64,000 bases of DNA from NCBI GenBank assembly GCA_947573795.1, contig CANPHE010000003.1, forward strand, positions 39,180 through 103,179, given 5' to 3'. Shown piece by piece: positions 17,196-26,379 of this stretch. How positions within the stretch are numbered: position 1 is the stretch's first letter; each line of letters begins with the position of its first letter. Made by a program: the position numbers and the translations under genes. The notes below the pieces were generated by a model. It was not told where the DNA came from, ran no database searches, and saw nothing but the letters and a program-made list of their open reading frames with translations. This stretch comes from an uncultured Alistipes sp. (GTDB taxonomy: Bacteria > Bacteroidota > Bacteroidia > Bacteroidales > Rikenellaceae).

Positions 17196-18515
17196 ATGAC
17201 AGATGAATTGATATCGGAAATCAAGGCCCCGCGCACGGACGGGTCGATCATCTCGGTGATCGGCGTCGGCGGTGCGGGCGGCAATGCCGTGAACCACATG
17301 TGGAACCTCGGAATCCGGGGCGTGTCGTTCATGGTCTGCAACACCGACCAGCAAGCGCTGGACAAAAGCCCCGTCGAGCGGAAAATCCGCCTCGGCAGCG
17401 AAGGCCTCGGCGCCGGAAACGACCCCGAAAACGGACGTCGCGCCGCCGTGGAGACGCTGCCCGAAATCCGGCAGGTGCTCGAACAGGCCGGCACGCGCAT
17501 GATCTTCATCACGGCCGGAATGGGCGGCGGCACGGGTACGGGCGCTTCGCCCGTGATCGCGAAGCTGGCCAAGGAGATGGGACTGCTGACCGTGGCGATC
17601 GTCACTTCGCCGCTGGCCGTCGAGGGCAAAATCCGCTACGAACAGGCGTTCCGCGGCATCGAGGAGCTGCGTCAGAACGTCGATTCGCTGCTGATTATCA
17701 ACAACGAAAATATCCTGGAAATCTACGGACGGCTCTCGCTCAAGCAGGCTTTCGGCAAGGCCGACGACATTCTGGCCTCGGCAGCGAAGGGCATCGCCGA
17801 GATCATCACCGTCGAAAGCGACCTGGTAAACGTCGACTTCGCCGATGTTTCGAAGGTGATGCGCGACAGCGGCCGCGCCCACATGGCCGTAGCCACGGCC
17901 GAAGGCGACAACCGCGCCGAAGCGGTCGCCGAAGCATCGCTGCGCTCGCCGCTGCTCGACCACAACCTGATTTCGGGAGCCAAAAATATCCTGCTCAACA
18001 TTTCGGTCTCGAACGCCGAGGAGCTCATGTACGAGGAGGTGGTGCATATTCTGGAGTATATCCAGGCCCACGCCAGCGTACAGGGCGAGGACGGCACGAT
18101 CCACAACGCCAACATCATCTGGGGTACGAGCGAGAAACCGCAGCTGGGCAACTCGATCGAACTGGTCGTCGTCGCCACGGGATTCGAAGGCGACCCGGCC
18201 GAGGAAATCCGAAAACCGATCGTTCCGACCCGCATCGCGGCGGAGCCCCTCCGTGAGCAGCCCGCCCCCGTGCTGGAGCCCATCAAGCCCGCAGCACCCG
18301 CGCGCCCGACCCCCCGCCCTGTCGAGCAGGTCGTGCTGGGCGGCAAATCGACGCGCTACAACAACATCGAACTGCTCCTGGCCAAGCCGGCCTACCAGTC
18401 GCGCAACTCGAAGTTCATCGTGCAGCTTCCCGGAGGCCGCAAAGAGGTCCTGCGCGATGAATCGACCGAGGCGCAACCGCCCAAGACGGACCGCAACGGC
18501 TCGTTATTCGATTAG
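17196..18515 (+). CDS. ftsZ: Cell division protein FtsZ
   Basis: 439-aa tubulin-like GTPase forming the cytokinetic Z ring. The N-terminal GVGGAGGNAVNHM is present, and the tubulin signature GGGTGTG is at about 110-116. The T7-loop region, with NVDFADV near 209, is intact. After the core (to about 320) comes a Pro/Ala/Arg-rich linker. Then there is a C-terminal segment whose last residues (TDRNGSLFD) differ from the canonical proteobacterial binding peptide. It sits directly after ftsA, as expected for the dcw cluster. Confidence 0.98.
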   Translation: MTDELISEIKAPRTDGSIISVIGVGGAGGNAVNHMWNLGIRGVSFMVCNTDQQALDKSPVERKIRLGSEGLGAGNDPENGRRAAVETLPEIRQVLEQAGTRMIFITAGMGGGTGTGASPVIAKLAKEMGLLTVAIVTSPLAVEGKIRYEQAFRGIEELRQNVDSLLIINNENILEIYGRLSLKQAFGKADDILASAAKGIAEIITVESDLVNVDFADVSKVMRDSGRAHMAVATAEGDNRAEAVAEASLRSPLLDHNLISGAKNILLNISVSNAEELMYEEVVHILEYIQAHASVQGEDGTIHNANIIWGTSEKPQLGNSIELVVVATGFEGDPAEEIRKPIVPTRIAAEPLREQPAPVLEPIKPAAPARPTPRPVEQVVLGGKSTRYNNIELLLAKPAYQSRNSKFIVQLPGGRKEVLRDESTEAQPPKTDRNGSLFD

Positions 18516-18531
18516 ATAATCCGCTGACGAC

Positions 18532-19812
18532 TTGGAAAACACACTACCCTGGATCACGATCGGCCATTTCACGCCCGCCATCGCCGCGCTTTGCGCGGTG
18601 ACACTGGTGCTGCTGTGCCTTTCGGCGCTCGTCTCGGGCGCCGAGACGTCGTTTTTCTCGCTCTCGCACAACGACGTGCGGACGCTGCGCGAACGCAATA
18701 CCCCCTCGGCTTCGACCGTATTGCGGCTGTTGACGGACGTCGACCTGCTGCTGGCGACGATCCTGGTGGTGAACAACTTAGTGAACGTTTGCATCACGAT
18801 TCTCACGGCCCGGATCGTCGATGCGCTGTTTACGTTCCAGCGTTTCGAGTTCCTGTTCAAGACCGTACTCGTGACGTTCCTGTTACTGCTTTTCGGCGAG
18901 GTATTGCCCAAAGTGCTGGCACAAACGGCCCCCATGCGCTTCGCCTCGCTGGTGGCCCGGCCGCTGACGGTGCTGCGGTGGTTGTTCTACCCGCTCTCCT
19001 ACGTCCTCGTACGCATGAGCAGCCGCATCAGCGAAAAGGCTTCGCACCGGAGCGAAATTTCGCTCGACGAGCTGGCCGACGCCGTGGACATGACCCAAAC
19101 CGCATCGCCCGAGGAGCACGGCATGCTCTCGGGAATCGTCAACTTCGTGAACACCGAGGTCCAGGAGATCATGAAACCCCGCGTGGACATCACGGCCCTC
19201 GAACTCACGGCCGACTACGAGACCGTGAAGCGGACGATCATCGAAGCGGGATTCTCGCGCATCCCCGTCTACGACGAGGATGTGGACAATATCCGCGGCA
19301 CGCTCTACGTCAAGGACCTGCTGCCCTACATCAACCACGGCAACGAATTCGGCTGGCAGCAGCTCATCCGCAAACCCTATTTCGTCCCCGAGCACAAGAA
19401 GATCAACGACCTGCTGGCCGACTTCCAGGCGCAGCAGATCCACATGGCGATCGTCGTCGACGAATACGGCTCGACGCTCGGCCTGGTCTCGCTGGAGGAT
19501 ATCATCGAGGAGATCGTGGGCGAAATCTCGGACGAGAGCGACAACGACGAATGTTTCTACACGCGCCTCGAAGGGGGCAGCTACCTTTTCGAAGGCAAGA
19601 CCCATATCGGCGACTTCGAACGCATCCTCTCGCTCGACGAGGAGACCTTCTCCGACGTGCGGGGCGAAGCCGAGACGCTCGCCGGGCTGATGCTCGAACT
19701 CAAACGCGACTTCCCGCGCAAGAACGACCAGTTCACGGCCCACGGAATTCGCTTCACGGTTCAAGCCCTGGAGGCCCACCGCATCGACAAAATCCGGGTG
19801 GATATCTTATAA
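18532..19812 (+). CDS. gldE: GldE-like CNNM/CorC family protein
   Basis: 426 aa from a TTG start 16 bp after ftsZ. The N-terminal half is a CNNM (DUF21) membrane domain with about three to four helices (AVTLVLLCLSALVSGAETSF and later). Two CBS domains (about 210-330) and a C-terminal CorC/HlyC domain follow. The CNNM-CBS-CorC order matches GldE, which in gliding Bacteroidetes stabilises GldD. In non-gliding gut species the role is unknown and may be divalent-cation transport. The name rests on architecture and on the phosphopantetheinyl transferase next door, a frequent neighbour. Confidence 0.85.
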   Translation: MENTLPWITIGHFTPAIAALCAVTLVLLCLSALVSGAETSFFSLSHNDVRTLRERNTPSASTVLRLLTDVDLLLATILVVNNLVNVCITILTARIVDALFTFQRFEFLFKTVLVTFLLLLFGEVLPKVLAQTAPMRFASLVARPLTVLRWLFYPLSYVLVRMSSRISEKASHRSEISLDELADAVDMTQTASPEEHGMLSGIVNFVNTEVQEIMKPRVDITALELTADYETVKRTIIEAGFSRIPVYDEDVDNIRGTLYVKDLLPYINHGNEFGWQQLIRKPYFVPEHKKINDLLADFQAQQIHMAIVVDEYGSTLGLVSLEDIIEEIVGEISDESDNDECFYTRLEGGSYLFEGKTHIGDFERILSLDEETFSDVRGEAETLAGLMLELKRDFPRKNDQFTAHGIRFTVQALEAHRIDKIRVDIL

Positions 19813-19842
19813 AGGAATTCGCCCGTCCCAAAACCGGCCCCG

Positions 19843-20412
19843 ATGCTCCGCAAACTGATCCTGGAACCGCTCCCGAGCGACCTCCCCTCCTCGGCGTTCG
19901 TCACCGAGGCCGAGCGGGCCGCAGCCGCGGCATTCGGCTCCGCACGCCGTCGCCGGGAGTATCTCGGCTGGCGGGCGATCGTACGGCGCGAACTGGGCCC
20001 CGAGGTGCAAATCGGCTACGACGTCCTCGGCGCACCGCAGGTCGACTGCCCGGGGGTATATATCGCCGTGGCGCATTGCGAAGGACGGATCGCCGTAGGC
20101 ATTTCCGACCGGCGTTGCACCGTGGACATCGAATCCGAAACCCGTGATTTCCGGCGCGCCGCACCGCGCTATCTTTCGAACGAGGAACGTGCCCTGTCGG
20201 ACGATCCGCTGCTGCCCGCCGTCGTATGGTGCGCCAAAGAGGCGCTTTACAAATACGCCGGGACACCGGGCACCGATTTGCTGCACGACATCCGCATCCG
20301 CAGCGTCGATTTCGCCGCCGGAACGATCGAAGGCTCCGTCGCGGGGACAGCACCGGTCCGTCTGACGCTGCTGCGCCAGGACGGATACGTCGTAGTATAC
20401 GGAGGTTTATAA
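19843..20412 (+). CDS. 4'-phosphopantetheinyl transferase superfamily protein
   Basis: 189 aa. It carries the family metal-binding motif (VDIE at about 95-98) and the downstream WCAKEALYKYAG at about 129-140, containing the conserved W-x-x-KEA. These enzymes move phosphopantetheine from CoA to carrier proteins. The size is nearer the Sfp/AcpT-like class than AcpS. No carrier protein or synthase lies nearby, so the substrate (fatty-acid ACP or another carrier) is open. It starts 30 bp after gldE and faces the outer-membrane protein gene at 20570. Confidence 0.88.
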   Translation: MLRKLILEPLPSDLPSSAFVTEAERAAAAAFGSARRRREYLGWRAIVRRELGPEVQIGYDVLGAPQVDCPGVYIAVAHCEGRIAVGISDRRCTVDIESETRDFRRAAPRYLSNEERALSDDPLLPAVVWCAKEALYKYAGTPGTDLLHDIRIRSVDFAAGTIEGSVAGTAPVRLTLLRQDGYVVVYGGL

Positions 20413-20445
20413 CGTTTCGGGAAAAACGCGGGCTGAAAGACTGCA

Positions 20446-20473
20446 CAGTTCGCCGTTCCCCGGCGGCGGACTG
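20446..20473. repeat. CAGTTCGCCG palindrome, copy 1
   Basis: Arms CAGTTCGCCG (20446-20455) and CGGCGGACTG (20464-20473) pair with one G-T. The same arms and the following ~25 bases recur at 51147-51176. It sits between two convergent genes and might act as a transcription-end hairpin, though no T-run follows. Confidence 0.7.
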
Positions 20474-20569
20474 CCGCTCGCCGAAAGCTCGGGCAATCCT
20501 CCGATGACGAACCGCTAAACTGCTGAAAATGGTTCAAAAATCTTTCCGACCTCGGGCCGAAGACAAGAC

Positions 20570-21979
20570 TCAGAACGCCTCCGAAGCGGTGAAAAGAAAT
20601 GCCGAGGAGCGTTTGCGGTCCCACGGTAAATCGTTGTTGCCGTAGGCACCCCAACCGTAGTCGAGCCGAATATTCATCCGGTTCTTGAATTCGAAGCGAT
20701 ATCCGCATCCGAAGCTGCAAAGCGTGTTGTTCCAGCGGAACCGATGCGTACCCCACACCTGTCCGCCGCCGATCCATCCCACGATACCGTGACGGCGGTA
20801 AATCTTCTGCCGCAACTCGACCTGCGTCTCCACGAGACGCCGATCGCGGTAACGGCCTTCGTAGTAGCCGCGCATGCGCTCCATGCCGCCCATCTTGGTG
20901 TACATGTGCCACGAAGGGTTTCCGAGCGTGGCATCGGCATAGAGGTCGTACGCCAATACGGCGCCCCGCCACAGCTTGCGGTACCAGTCGAACGTCAGGG
21001 TGATGCGTCCGAAGCTGCGGCCCGTATTGCCCAACAGCCGCGGATACCACTTGACCTCGCCTTTGAGGAAGACGCCTTTCGAAGCGTTGAAGGTCACGTC
21101 GCGCGAATCGAACTGGGCGAAAAGCCCCACGTTGGTATTGAACGCATCGGGATTGTCGCCCGTCGAGGCGATATAGTTCGAGAAGGGGTCTTGCAGCGTC
21201 GGATCGTAACGCCCCTGCTGCCAGAGGTCGTACAACTCGCCGATACTGCCGCCCGGCACCGCACCGCCTTCGGCGACCTGCTGCCGGATCGACTCCATCT
21301 GCTCGTCCATCCCCGAAGCGCAATATTTCGCCCCGGTGTAATCGAGACCTCCGCTGACTCCGACATAAAGACGGCCCACAACCGACGTACAATACGAAAT
21401 CCGAAAGATTCCCATCGTGGTGGTCAGACTTTGGGCATATCCCTGCTTCCCGGCGTCGTACCCCACGCCGTAGAAAGCTCCCGGGAAATAGACGAAGGCC
21501 CCCGAATAGCTGAGCCGCTGTTTGTTGCGATTGAAGATATTATCCCCCGAGAAACGCAGCAGCACGAATTTCTTGGTCGTGAAATTTCCGTAGATAGAGA
21601 TGTTGGAAGGCGCCGTCAGCGAATCCGTACGGTCGAGCCGGTAGAGTCCGGCCAACAGGAATCCCAATCCCAGACCGACGTCCGACGAATAGTTCGGTCC
21701 CGGAGCGATGCTCCAGTCGATCTTGCGTTCGAAGGTGCGGTCGATATTCGAGCGGCTGTAATAATCGATGATACGACGGATCAATCCGGGACGGGCGGGC
21801 TGACACGCCGGACCGGCGAGCGTATCGCGATGATATTCCGCCGCAGTTCCGATGTCGCTCAAAGTCTGTTGCGTCGTGGGGTGATCGTGTCGCGAAACGT
21901 CCGACGGCTGGGCCGAAAGCGTCGATACGACCGTCAGCAAACCGATCGTCAGCAACAGTTTATAGGCTTCTCTCATCAA
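20570..21979 (-). CDS. BamA/TamA-family (Omp85-like) outer-membrane barrel protein
   Basis: 469 aa with a signal peptide (MMREAYKLLLTIGLLTVVSTLSAQ). A ~70-residue periplasmic segment is followed by a beta-barrel-type region of alternating aromatic and Gly-rich strands. The segment GGMERMRGYYEGRYRDRR near 375 resembles the RGY/R-x-F region of Omp85 barrels, and the protein ends with an aromatic residue (TASEAF). No POTRA repeats are evident, as in the short surface-antigen-type Omp85 proteins of Bacteroidetes. A role in protein or lipid export is only inferred. A TATCTTTG -7 box lies upstream at 22009-22002. Confidence 0.8.
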   Translation of the reverse strand: MMREAYKLLLTIGLLTVVSTLSAQPSDVSRHDHPTTQQTLSDIGTAAEYHRDTLAGPACQPARPGLIRRIIDYYSRSNIDRTFERKIDWSIAPGPNYSSDVGLGLGFLLAGLYRLDRTDSLTAPSNISIYGNFTTKKFVLLRFSGDNIFNRNKQRLSYSGAFVYFPGAFYGVGYDAGKQGYAQSLTTTMGIFRISYCTSVVGRLYVGVSGGLDYTGAKYCASGMDEQMESIRQQVAEGGAVPGGSIGELYDLWQQGRYDPTLQDPFSNYIASTGDNPDAFNTNVGLFAQFDSRDVTFNASKGVFLKGEVKWYPRLLGNTGRSFGRITLTFDWYRKLWRGAVLAYDLYADATLGNPSWHMYTKMGGMERMRGYYEGRYRDRRLVETQVELRQKIYRRHGIVGWIGGGQVWGTHRFRWNNTLCSFGCGYRFEFKNRMNIRLDYGWGAYGNNDLPWDRKRSSAFLFTASEAF

Positions 21980-22001
21980 CTTTCGGGAATAGTGATCCGT
22001 A

Positions 22002-22058
22002 CAAAGATAGAAAATATTCTCCGAAAAACCGTTATCTCCCGAAAAAACCTTATCTTTG
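22002..22058. promoter_or_regulatory. Divergent -7 boxes between the Omp85-like and HAD genes
   Basis: TATCTTTG on the minus strand at 22009-22002 faces the Omp85-like gene. A second TATCTTTG on the plus strand at 22051-22058 lies 21 bases before the HAD start codon. Neither has a perfect TTG at 19-21 bases, so the promoters rest mainly on the -7 boxes. Confidence 0.5.
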
Positions 22059-22079
22059 ATAATTAAAACCCCCGAAGAG

Positions 22080-22919
22080 ATGGATTACCGTTTCACGATC
22101 GCCCTGATCTACGATTTCGACGGCACGCTGGCCCCCGGCAACATGCAGGAATACGACTTCATTCCGGCCGTAGGAAAGAGCAACAAGGAGTTCTGGTCCG
22201 AGGCCAATTCGCTGGCCGAGGAGCAGGATGCCGACATGGTGCTGACCTACATGGCCCGCATGATCCAGGAAGCCAAGTCGAAAGGCCTCTCGCTGCGGCG
22301 CGAAGCCTTCCAGGAGTCGGGACGGCGCGTGGTGCTGTTTCCCGGTGTGAAGGAGTGGTTCGCACGCATCAACCGCTACGGCGACGAGCGCGGCATCCGC
22401 ATCCTCCACTACATCAACTCCTCGGGACTGAAGGAGATCATCGAAGGCACGGAAATCGCCCGCGAATTCCGCAAGATTTACGCCTGCTCGTTCCTCTACG
22501 ACGTCGACGGCATCGCCTACTGGCCCGCCGTAGCGGTGAACTACACCAACAAGACGCAATTCATCTTCAAGATCAACAAGGGCGTCGAGTCGGTTTTCGA
22601 TTCGAAGCTCGTCAACCGCTTCATCCCCGAAAACGAGCGGCCCGTGCCGTTCCACCGCATGATCTACGTCGGCGACGGCACGACCGACATCCCCTGCATG
22701 CGGCTGGTGAAAAACTTCGGAGGCCACTCGATCGCGGTCTACAACCCCGAGCAAAAGGGTGCACGGCGCGACATGGCCTCGCTCATCCACGACAACCGCG
22801 TGAGCCACGTCTGCCCGGCCGACTACTCCGAAGGCTCCGAGATGGATACGCTCGTGAAGACGATCATCGAAAAGATCGATCTGGACGATCGCCTGGAACG
22901 GCTCGGCGTGATCCGCTAA
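22080..22919 (+). CDS. HAD family hydrolase
   Basis: 279-aa haloacid-dehalogenase-superfamily protein. Motif I is DFDGT (catalytic Asp at residues 12 and 14). A motif II Ser/Asn region (YINSSG) is near 118, and motif IV is VGDGTTDIPCM near 200. It is probably a phosphatase; the substrate is unknown. I chose ATG 22080 (MDYRFTIALIYDFDGT), which sits 21 bases after the plus-strand -7 box; the longer frame to 22056 would begin inside that box. An envelope-protein gene begins 17 bp after its stop, so the three genes to 24357 may form one operon. Confidence 0.87.
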   Translation: MDYRFTIALIYDFDGTLAPGNMQEYDFIPAVGKSNKEFWSEANSLAEEQDADMVLTYMARMIQEAKSKGLSLRREAFQESGRRVVLFPGVKEWFARINRYGDERGIRILHYINSSGLKEIIEGTEIAREFRKIYACSFLYDVDGIAYWPAVAVNYTNKTQFIFKINKGVESVFDSKLVNRFIPENERPVPFHRMIYVGDGTTDIPCMRLVKNFGGHSIAVYNPEQKGARRDMASLIHDNRVSHVCPADYSEGSEMDTLVKTIIEKIDLDDRLERLGVIR

Positions 22920-22936
22920 ATCTCAACCTTCTCAAT

Positions 22937-23590
22937 ATGAAAAAAACCTCACTCCTACTGTTGTCGTTCCTACTCGTTGCCTGGGCACGGGCCGGAACGC
23001 CCGAAGCCACCGATCTTCGGGATACTCCGGAAATTCCCGGAGTGCACGAAACACCCCGAACGCTGTCGCGCCATGAAATCCGCCTCTCCATCGGCGCCTA
23101 CCCCCAGCGCGTCGAACCGGAAACGGACTACTACTGGTACCGAGAGAGTTTCGCCTCGTCGAAATATTACTCGGGACCGACCTACACCGCAGGTATCTAC
23201 GGACTCGAGTATTACTACCGCTGTTCGCGCCGCTGGGACATCGGATTGCATTTTTCCTGGGCACGCGAGTATTACAGCCTCTACAGCAACATCGACGGCT
23301 CACGGCTGAAACGCCACGACACGGATTATTTCTCCTTCACGCCGACCGTACGCTTCCAGTGGAAGCGCGGCAAGACGGTGCATATCTACTCGGCCGTCGG
23401 ATTGGGCGTCACCCTCACCGCGGAGAGCGGCCGCAAAGGCGTGGAGGACAACCCCGCCGTGCAAATCACCCCCATCGGCGTCTCGGCCGGACGGAGACTC
23501 TTCGGCTTTGCCGAACTGGGCTTCGGGGCCCACGGAGTATTCATCTGCGGCATCGGCTACCGCTTCAACGCTAAAAAACATCGGTTATGA
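22937..23590 (+). CDS. Putative outer-membrane beta-barrel protein, unknown function
   Basis: 217 aa with a signal peptide (MKKTSLLLLSFLLVAWARA). A short Pro/Thr-rich linker is followed by about eight stretches of alternating hydrophobic/aromatic residues with Tyr-rich turns (TAGIYGLEYYYRC, FGFAELGFGAHGVF). The protein ends in the strand GIGYRF plus a short tail. The pattern suggests a small eight-stranded barrel of the OmpA/OmpW-like size class. I do not recognise a specific family. Its stop overlaps the start of the next gene by 4 bases (ATGA), so the two are probably coupled. Confidence 0.7.
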   Translation: MKKTSLLLLSFLLVAWARAGTPEATDLRDTPEIPGVHETPRTLSRHEIRLSIGAYPQRVEPETDYYWYRESFASSKYYSGPTYTAGIYGLEYYYRCSRRWDIGLHFSWAREYYSLYSNIDGSRLKRHDTDYFSFTPTVRFQWKRGKTVHIYSAVGLGVTLTAESGRKGVEDNPAVQITPIGVSAGRRLFGFAELGFGAHGVFICGIGYRFNAKKHRL

Positions 23591-24357
23591 AACGGTTCTT
23601 GTTATCGACAGTCCTTCTGTGGAGCGCCACGGGATGCGTCGTAAGCGATCCCGGCGAAACATTCCAGCCCACACGTCCGGGTTATTACCTTTTCCGACAA
23701 AGTTATGAACCGCTTTGCGATATAGCCGACGATCTGCGCGACGTCTTCGCCTTCGCCCGCTATTACGTCGCATCGACCGAGGAGGAGCGCGAAAAACTTC
23801 ACGACGCCTTTTTCTACTCGAAGCGCATTACCCGCAACGGTAACACTTGGCGCATCATCGATTCCTGGATGGAGGTGGAGATCGCGACCGGCGGACTCCC
23901 GCTGCAAGCCGAAGAAGCCCATTGGACGATCAATTACAACAGCAACTATGATAAACAGAAGCGCACTCTAACTATCGGCCGCGACACGTCTGCGGCAGAT
24001 CGCTATACGCTTCTGCTTTCCGAGAATTTCGGCACCCTTACGGGACGATTCTCGGTCGAGACGACCTTCGCGACCCAAGTCCCGGAGTCCGGGATCCGAA
24101 CCTTCACGGTCAAACTGTCGATCGCAGGCGAGGGTCACGCTACGGCCCACGACGTCGGCATCGACTTCACGATCCGTACCCCGTTGCGCTACGACTCATC
24201 GGCCGCGCACGCATTCACGGCCGGAGCGATGCGACTCATAACCGACGGAAAAGATACGGCCGAAGCCGTCCTGGAGGGCTACGATATCGTGAAAATCGAG
24301 TACAACGGCCACCAGGCCTCTTGGAATTGCAGCTATTACTGGTTTCCGGCTGAATAA
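23587..24357 (+). CDS. Putative lipoprotein of unknown function
   Basis: 256 aa. The signal peptide ends in a lipobox-like SATGC with the lipid-carrying cysteine at 17. The remainder is soluble with alternating beta-like stretches and few hydrophobic helices. No family was recognised. Its start overlaps the barrel-protein stop, which suggests that the two products work together in the envelope. The 114 bases that follow before rdgB hold no recognisable signal. Confidence 0.7.
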   Translation: MKRFLLSTVLLWSATGCVVSDPGETFQPTRPGYYLFRQSYEPLCDIADDLRDVFAFARYYVASTEEEREKLHDAFFYSKRITRNGNTWRIIDSWMEVEIATGGLPLQAEEAHWTINYNSNYDKQKRTLTIGRDTSAADRYTLLLSENFGTLTGRFSVETTFATQVPESGIRTFTVKLSIAGEGHATAHDVGIDFTIRTPLRYDSSAAHAFTAGAMRLITDGKDTAEAVLEGYDIVKIEYNGHQASWNCSYYWFPAE

Positions 24358-24471
24358 AAAAGGAAGGAACTACATACAACTTTACACGATTCTGGTTTCT
24401 CGGCCGTTATTTCGCTCATGCCGGTCGAAATTAGGCTCCGAAAGCCATAAGGACAAACGATTATGTAAGAC

Positions 24472-25062
24472 ATGGCAGAACTGCTTTTCGCTACGAACAA
24501 TGCCCACAAATTAGCCGAAGTACAGGCCGTATTGGGCGACGGCTACACCCTCCTCACGCCCCGCGACTGCGGCGTGGAGGAGGAGATTCCCGAGACGCAA
24601 CCCACCCTCGAAGGCAACGCCTCGCAGAAGGCGCACTACCTGCGCGAACGCACGGGCCGCGACTGCTTCGCCGACGACACGGGGCTGGAGGTCGAGGCGC
24701 TGAACGGCGCTCCGGGCGTCCATTCGGCCCGCTACGCCACCGACGGGCACGACTTCGCCGCCAACAACCGCCTGCTGCTCAAGAATCTCGAAGGCGCCGA
24801 GAACCGCCGGGCACGCTTCCGCACGGTCATCGCCCTGCTGCTCGACGGCGAGGAGTACCGATTCGAAGGGATCGTCGAGGGACGCATCATCGAGCACGAA
24901 ACCGGCCACGAGGGATTCGGCTACGACCCGCTCTTTATCCCCGACGGTTACGACCGGACTTTCGCACAAATGACCACCGAGGAGAAAAACGCCGTGTCGC
25001 ACCGCGCCCGCGCCGTGCGCAAACTGGTCGAATTCCTGCACGGGAGGAAAGGTCTAAAGTGA
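24472..25062 (+). CDS. rdgB: XTP/dITP diphosphatase (RdgB/HAM1 family)
   Basis: 196-aa nucleotide-pool sanitising enzyme that hydrolyses ITP, dITP and XTP to the monophosphates. The N-terminal [14 protein letters not shown] matches the family SGNxxK/(T)NNxxK substrate motif. Catalytic ADDTGLEV is near 63-70, GFGYDP is near 145, and SHRARA is near 177. The length and order are normal. The following intergenic space (25063-25245) contains degenerate dispersed palindromes. Confidence 0.96.
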   Translation: MAELLFATNNAHKLAEVQAVLGDGYTLLTPRDCGVEEEIPETQPTLEGNASQKAHYLRERTGRDCFADDTGLEVEALNGAPGVHSARYATDGHDFAANNRLLLKNLEGAENRRARFRTVIALLLDGEEYRFEGIVEGRIIEHETGHEGFGYDPLFIPDGYDRTFAQMTTEEKNAVSHRARAVRKLVEFLHGRKGLK

Positions 25063-25133
25063 AAAATGCCTATGCCCCCGCAGACCACGACTCGCGAACC
25101 CGGCATGAAGAATTAACGCCTGAAATCATAAAA

Positions 25134-25197
25134 CCCGGCTCTGCGCCGGGCGGCGCGCACCTCCGGGGCGACCGGCCCAGCTGCCGAAGTATGATTA
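25134..25197. repeat. Degenerate cluster of two dispersed dyads
   Basis: A CCCGGCTCTGCGCCGGG dyad (25134-25150) is joined to a diverged relative of the 51-bp element. The relative is recognisable by GGGGCGACCGGCCCAGC followed by GCCGAAG and ATGATTATTT. The 5' arm has diverged, so the outer stem is no longer perfect. The combination of the two element types side by side also occurs at 7865-7958, in the opposite order. Confidence 0.6.
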
Positions 25198-25223
25198 TTT
25201 CAGCGAACTCAATTCATAATTCT

Positions 25224-25231
25224 TAATTTTG
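25224..25231 (+). promoter_or_regulatory. Putative -7 box of the acyltransferase gene
   Basis: TAATTTTG fits TAnnTTTG and lies 15 bases before the ATG at 25246 in an AT-rich patch. No TTG at the right spacing is seen. Confidence 0.4.
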
Positions 25232-25245
25232 AATTCTTAATTCCC

Positions 25246-26376
25246 ATGAACCCCTCCCCCAAACACGTCGGCTGGATCGATCTGCTGCGCGTCGTCGCCT
25301 GCTTCCTGGTCGTCTTCTCCCACTGCTGCGACCCCTTCGTAGCACGTTTCGAGAGCGATCCCGGAGCCTTTCTCACCGGAGTGCTCTCGGGCAGCCTCGT
25401 ACGCTGCTGCGTGCCGCTGTTCGTCATGATGACGGGCGTGCTGCTGCTGCCCGTAAAGACAGACCTGGGCACCTTCTACCGCCGGCGTATCGGCCGCCTC
25501 GCGCTGCCGCTCCTCTTTTGGTCGCTGGCCCTGCCGCTGCTGTTCTACGTCTACCTCAACGGGGTGAACCCCACGACGCAGAACCCCGCCATCGCGGGCG
25601 ACCACACGTGGGCCGGTACCGTAAACAAACTGTGGACCTTCGTCTTCAACTTCAATTTCGACACCACGCCGCTGTGGTACCTCTACATGCTCGTGGGGCT
25701 TTATTTCGTCATTCCGATCTTCGGGAGCTGGCTCGAACGGGCCGAGCGTCGCGAAATCCGCCTGCTGCTTTGGATATGGGGTGCTTCGCTGCTGCTGCCC
25801 TACGTCGAGATGGTCGCCCCGCTGCTCGGCTATACGGGCAATTACGGCAACACGGGCATCTTCGGCATCTGCGACTGGAACAAGTTCGGCACCTTCTACT
25901 ACGTCTCGGGATTCATCGGCTACGTCGTACTGGCCTACTACCTCAAAAAATACCCGCCCGCCTGGAGCTGGCGCAAGACCTGGGCCGTCTCGATCCCGAT
26001 GTTCGTCGCGGGATACCTCATCACGGCACTGGGCTATCTGGCCATGCAGCGCCACTACCCGGGCAACTACGCCTATCTGGAGATCATCTGGTACTTCGCC
26101 GGCATCAACGTCTTTATGATGACCTTCCCGATCTTCCTGATCTGCCGCCGCCTGGAATTCACGCCGCGGCAGTGGCTTTCGCAACTGGCGGGACTCACGT
26201 TCGGCATCTACCTCTGCCACTTCATCCTGGTCGAGATCGCCTACGACCTTTTCGACACGGAGACGCTGCCCGACTTCGTACGCATCCTCTGTATGGCCGT
26301 CTCGGCCTTCGCCGCAAGCGCCGGAGTCGTATGGCTGCTGCAACGCTCGGGCATCACCCGGAAGCTGGTAGCATAA
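25246..26376 (+). CDS. Acyltransferase family 3 membrane protein
   Basis: 376 aa with about ten hydrophobic helices. The N-terminal WIDLLRVVACFLVVFSH segment is the conserved first helix of Acyl_transf_3 proteins and carries the catalytic-type histidine at its end. Such enzymes O-acetylate or succinylate extracellular sugars or exopolysaccharides using cytoplasmic acyl-CoA. No glycan-assembly genes are adjacent, so the acceptor is unknown. The gene appears to be a single unit with its own -7 box. Confidence 0.88.
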   Translation: MNPSPKHVGWIDLLRVVACFLVVFSHCCDPFVARFESDPGAFLTGVLSGSLVRCCVPLFVMMTGVLLLPVKTDLGTFYRRRIGRLALPLLFWSLALPLLFYVYLNGVNPTTQNPAIAGDHTWAGTVNKLWTFVFNFNFDTTPLWYLYMLVGLYFVIPIFGSWLERAERREIRLLLWIWGASLLLPYVEMVAPLLGYTGNYGNTGIFGICDWNKFGTFYYVSGFIGYVVLAYYLKKYPPAWSWRKTWAVSIPMFVAGYLITALGYLAMQRHYPGNYAYLEIIWYFAGINVFMMTFPIFLICRRLEFTPRQWLSQLAGLTFGIYLCHFILVEIAYDLFDTETLPDFVRILCMAVSAFAASAGVVWLLQRSGITRKLVA

Positions 26377-26379
26377 GAT

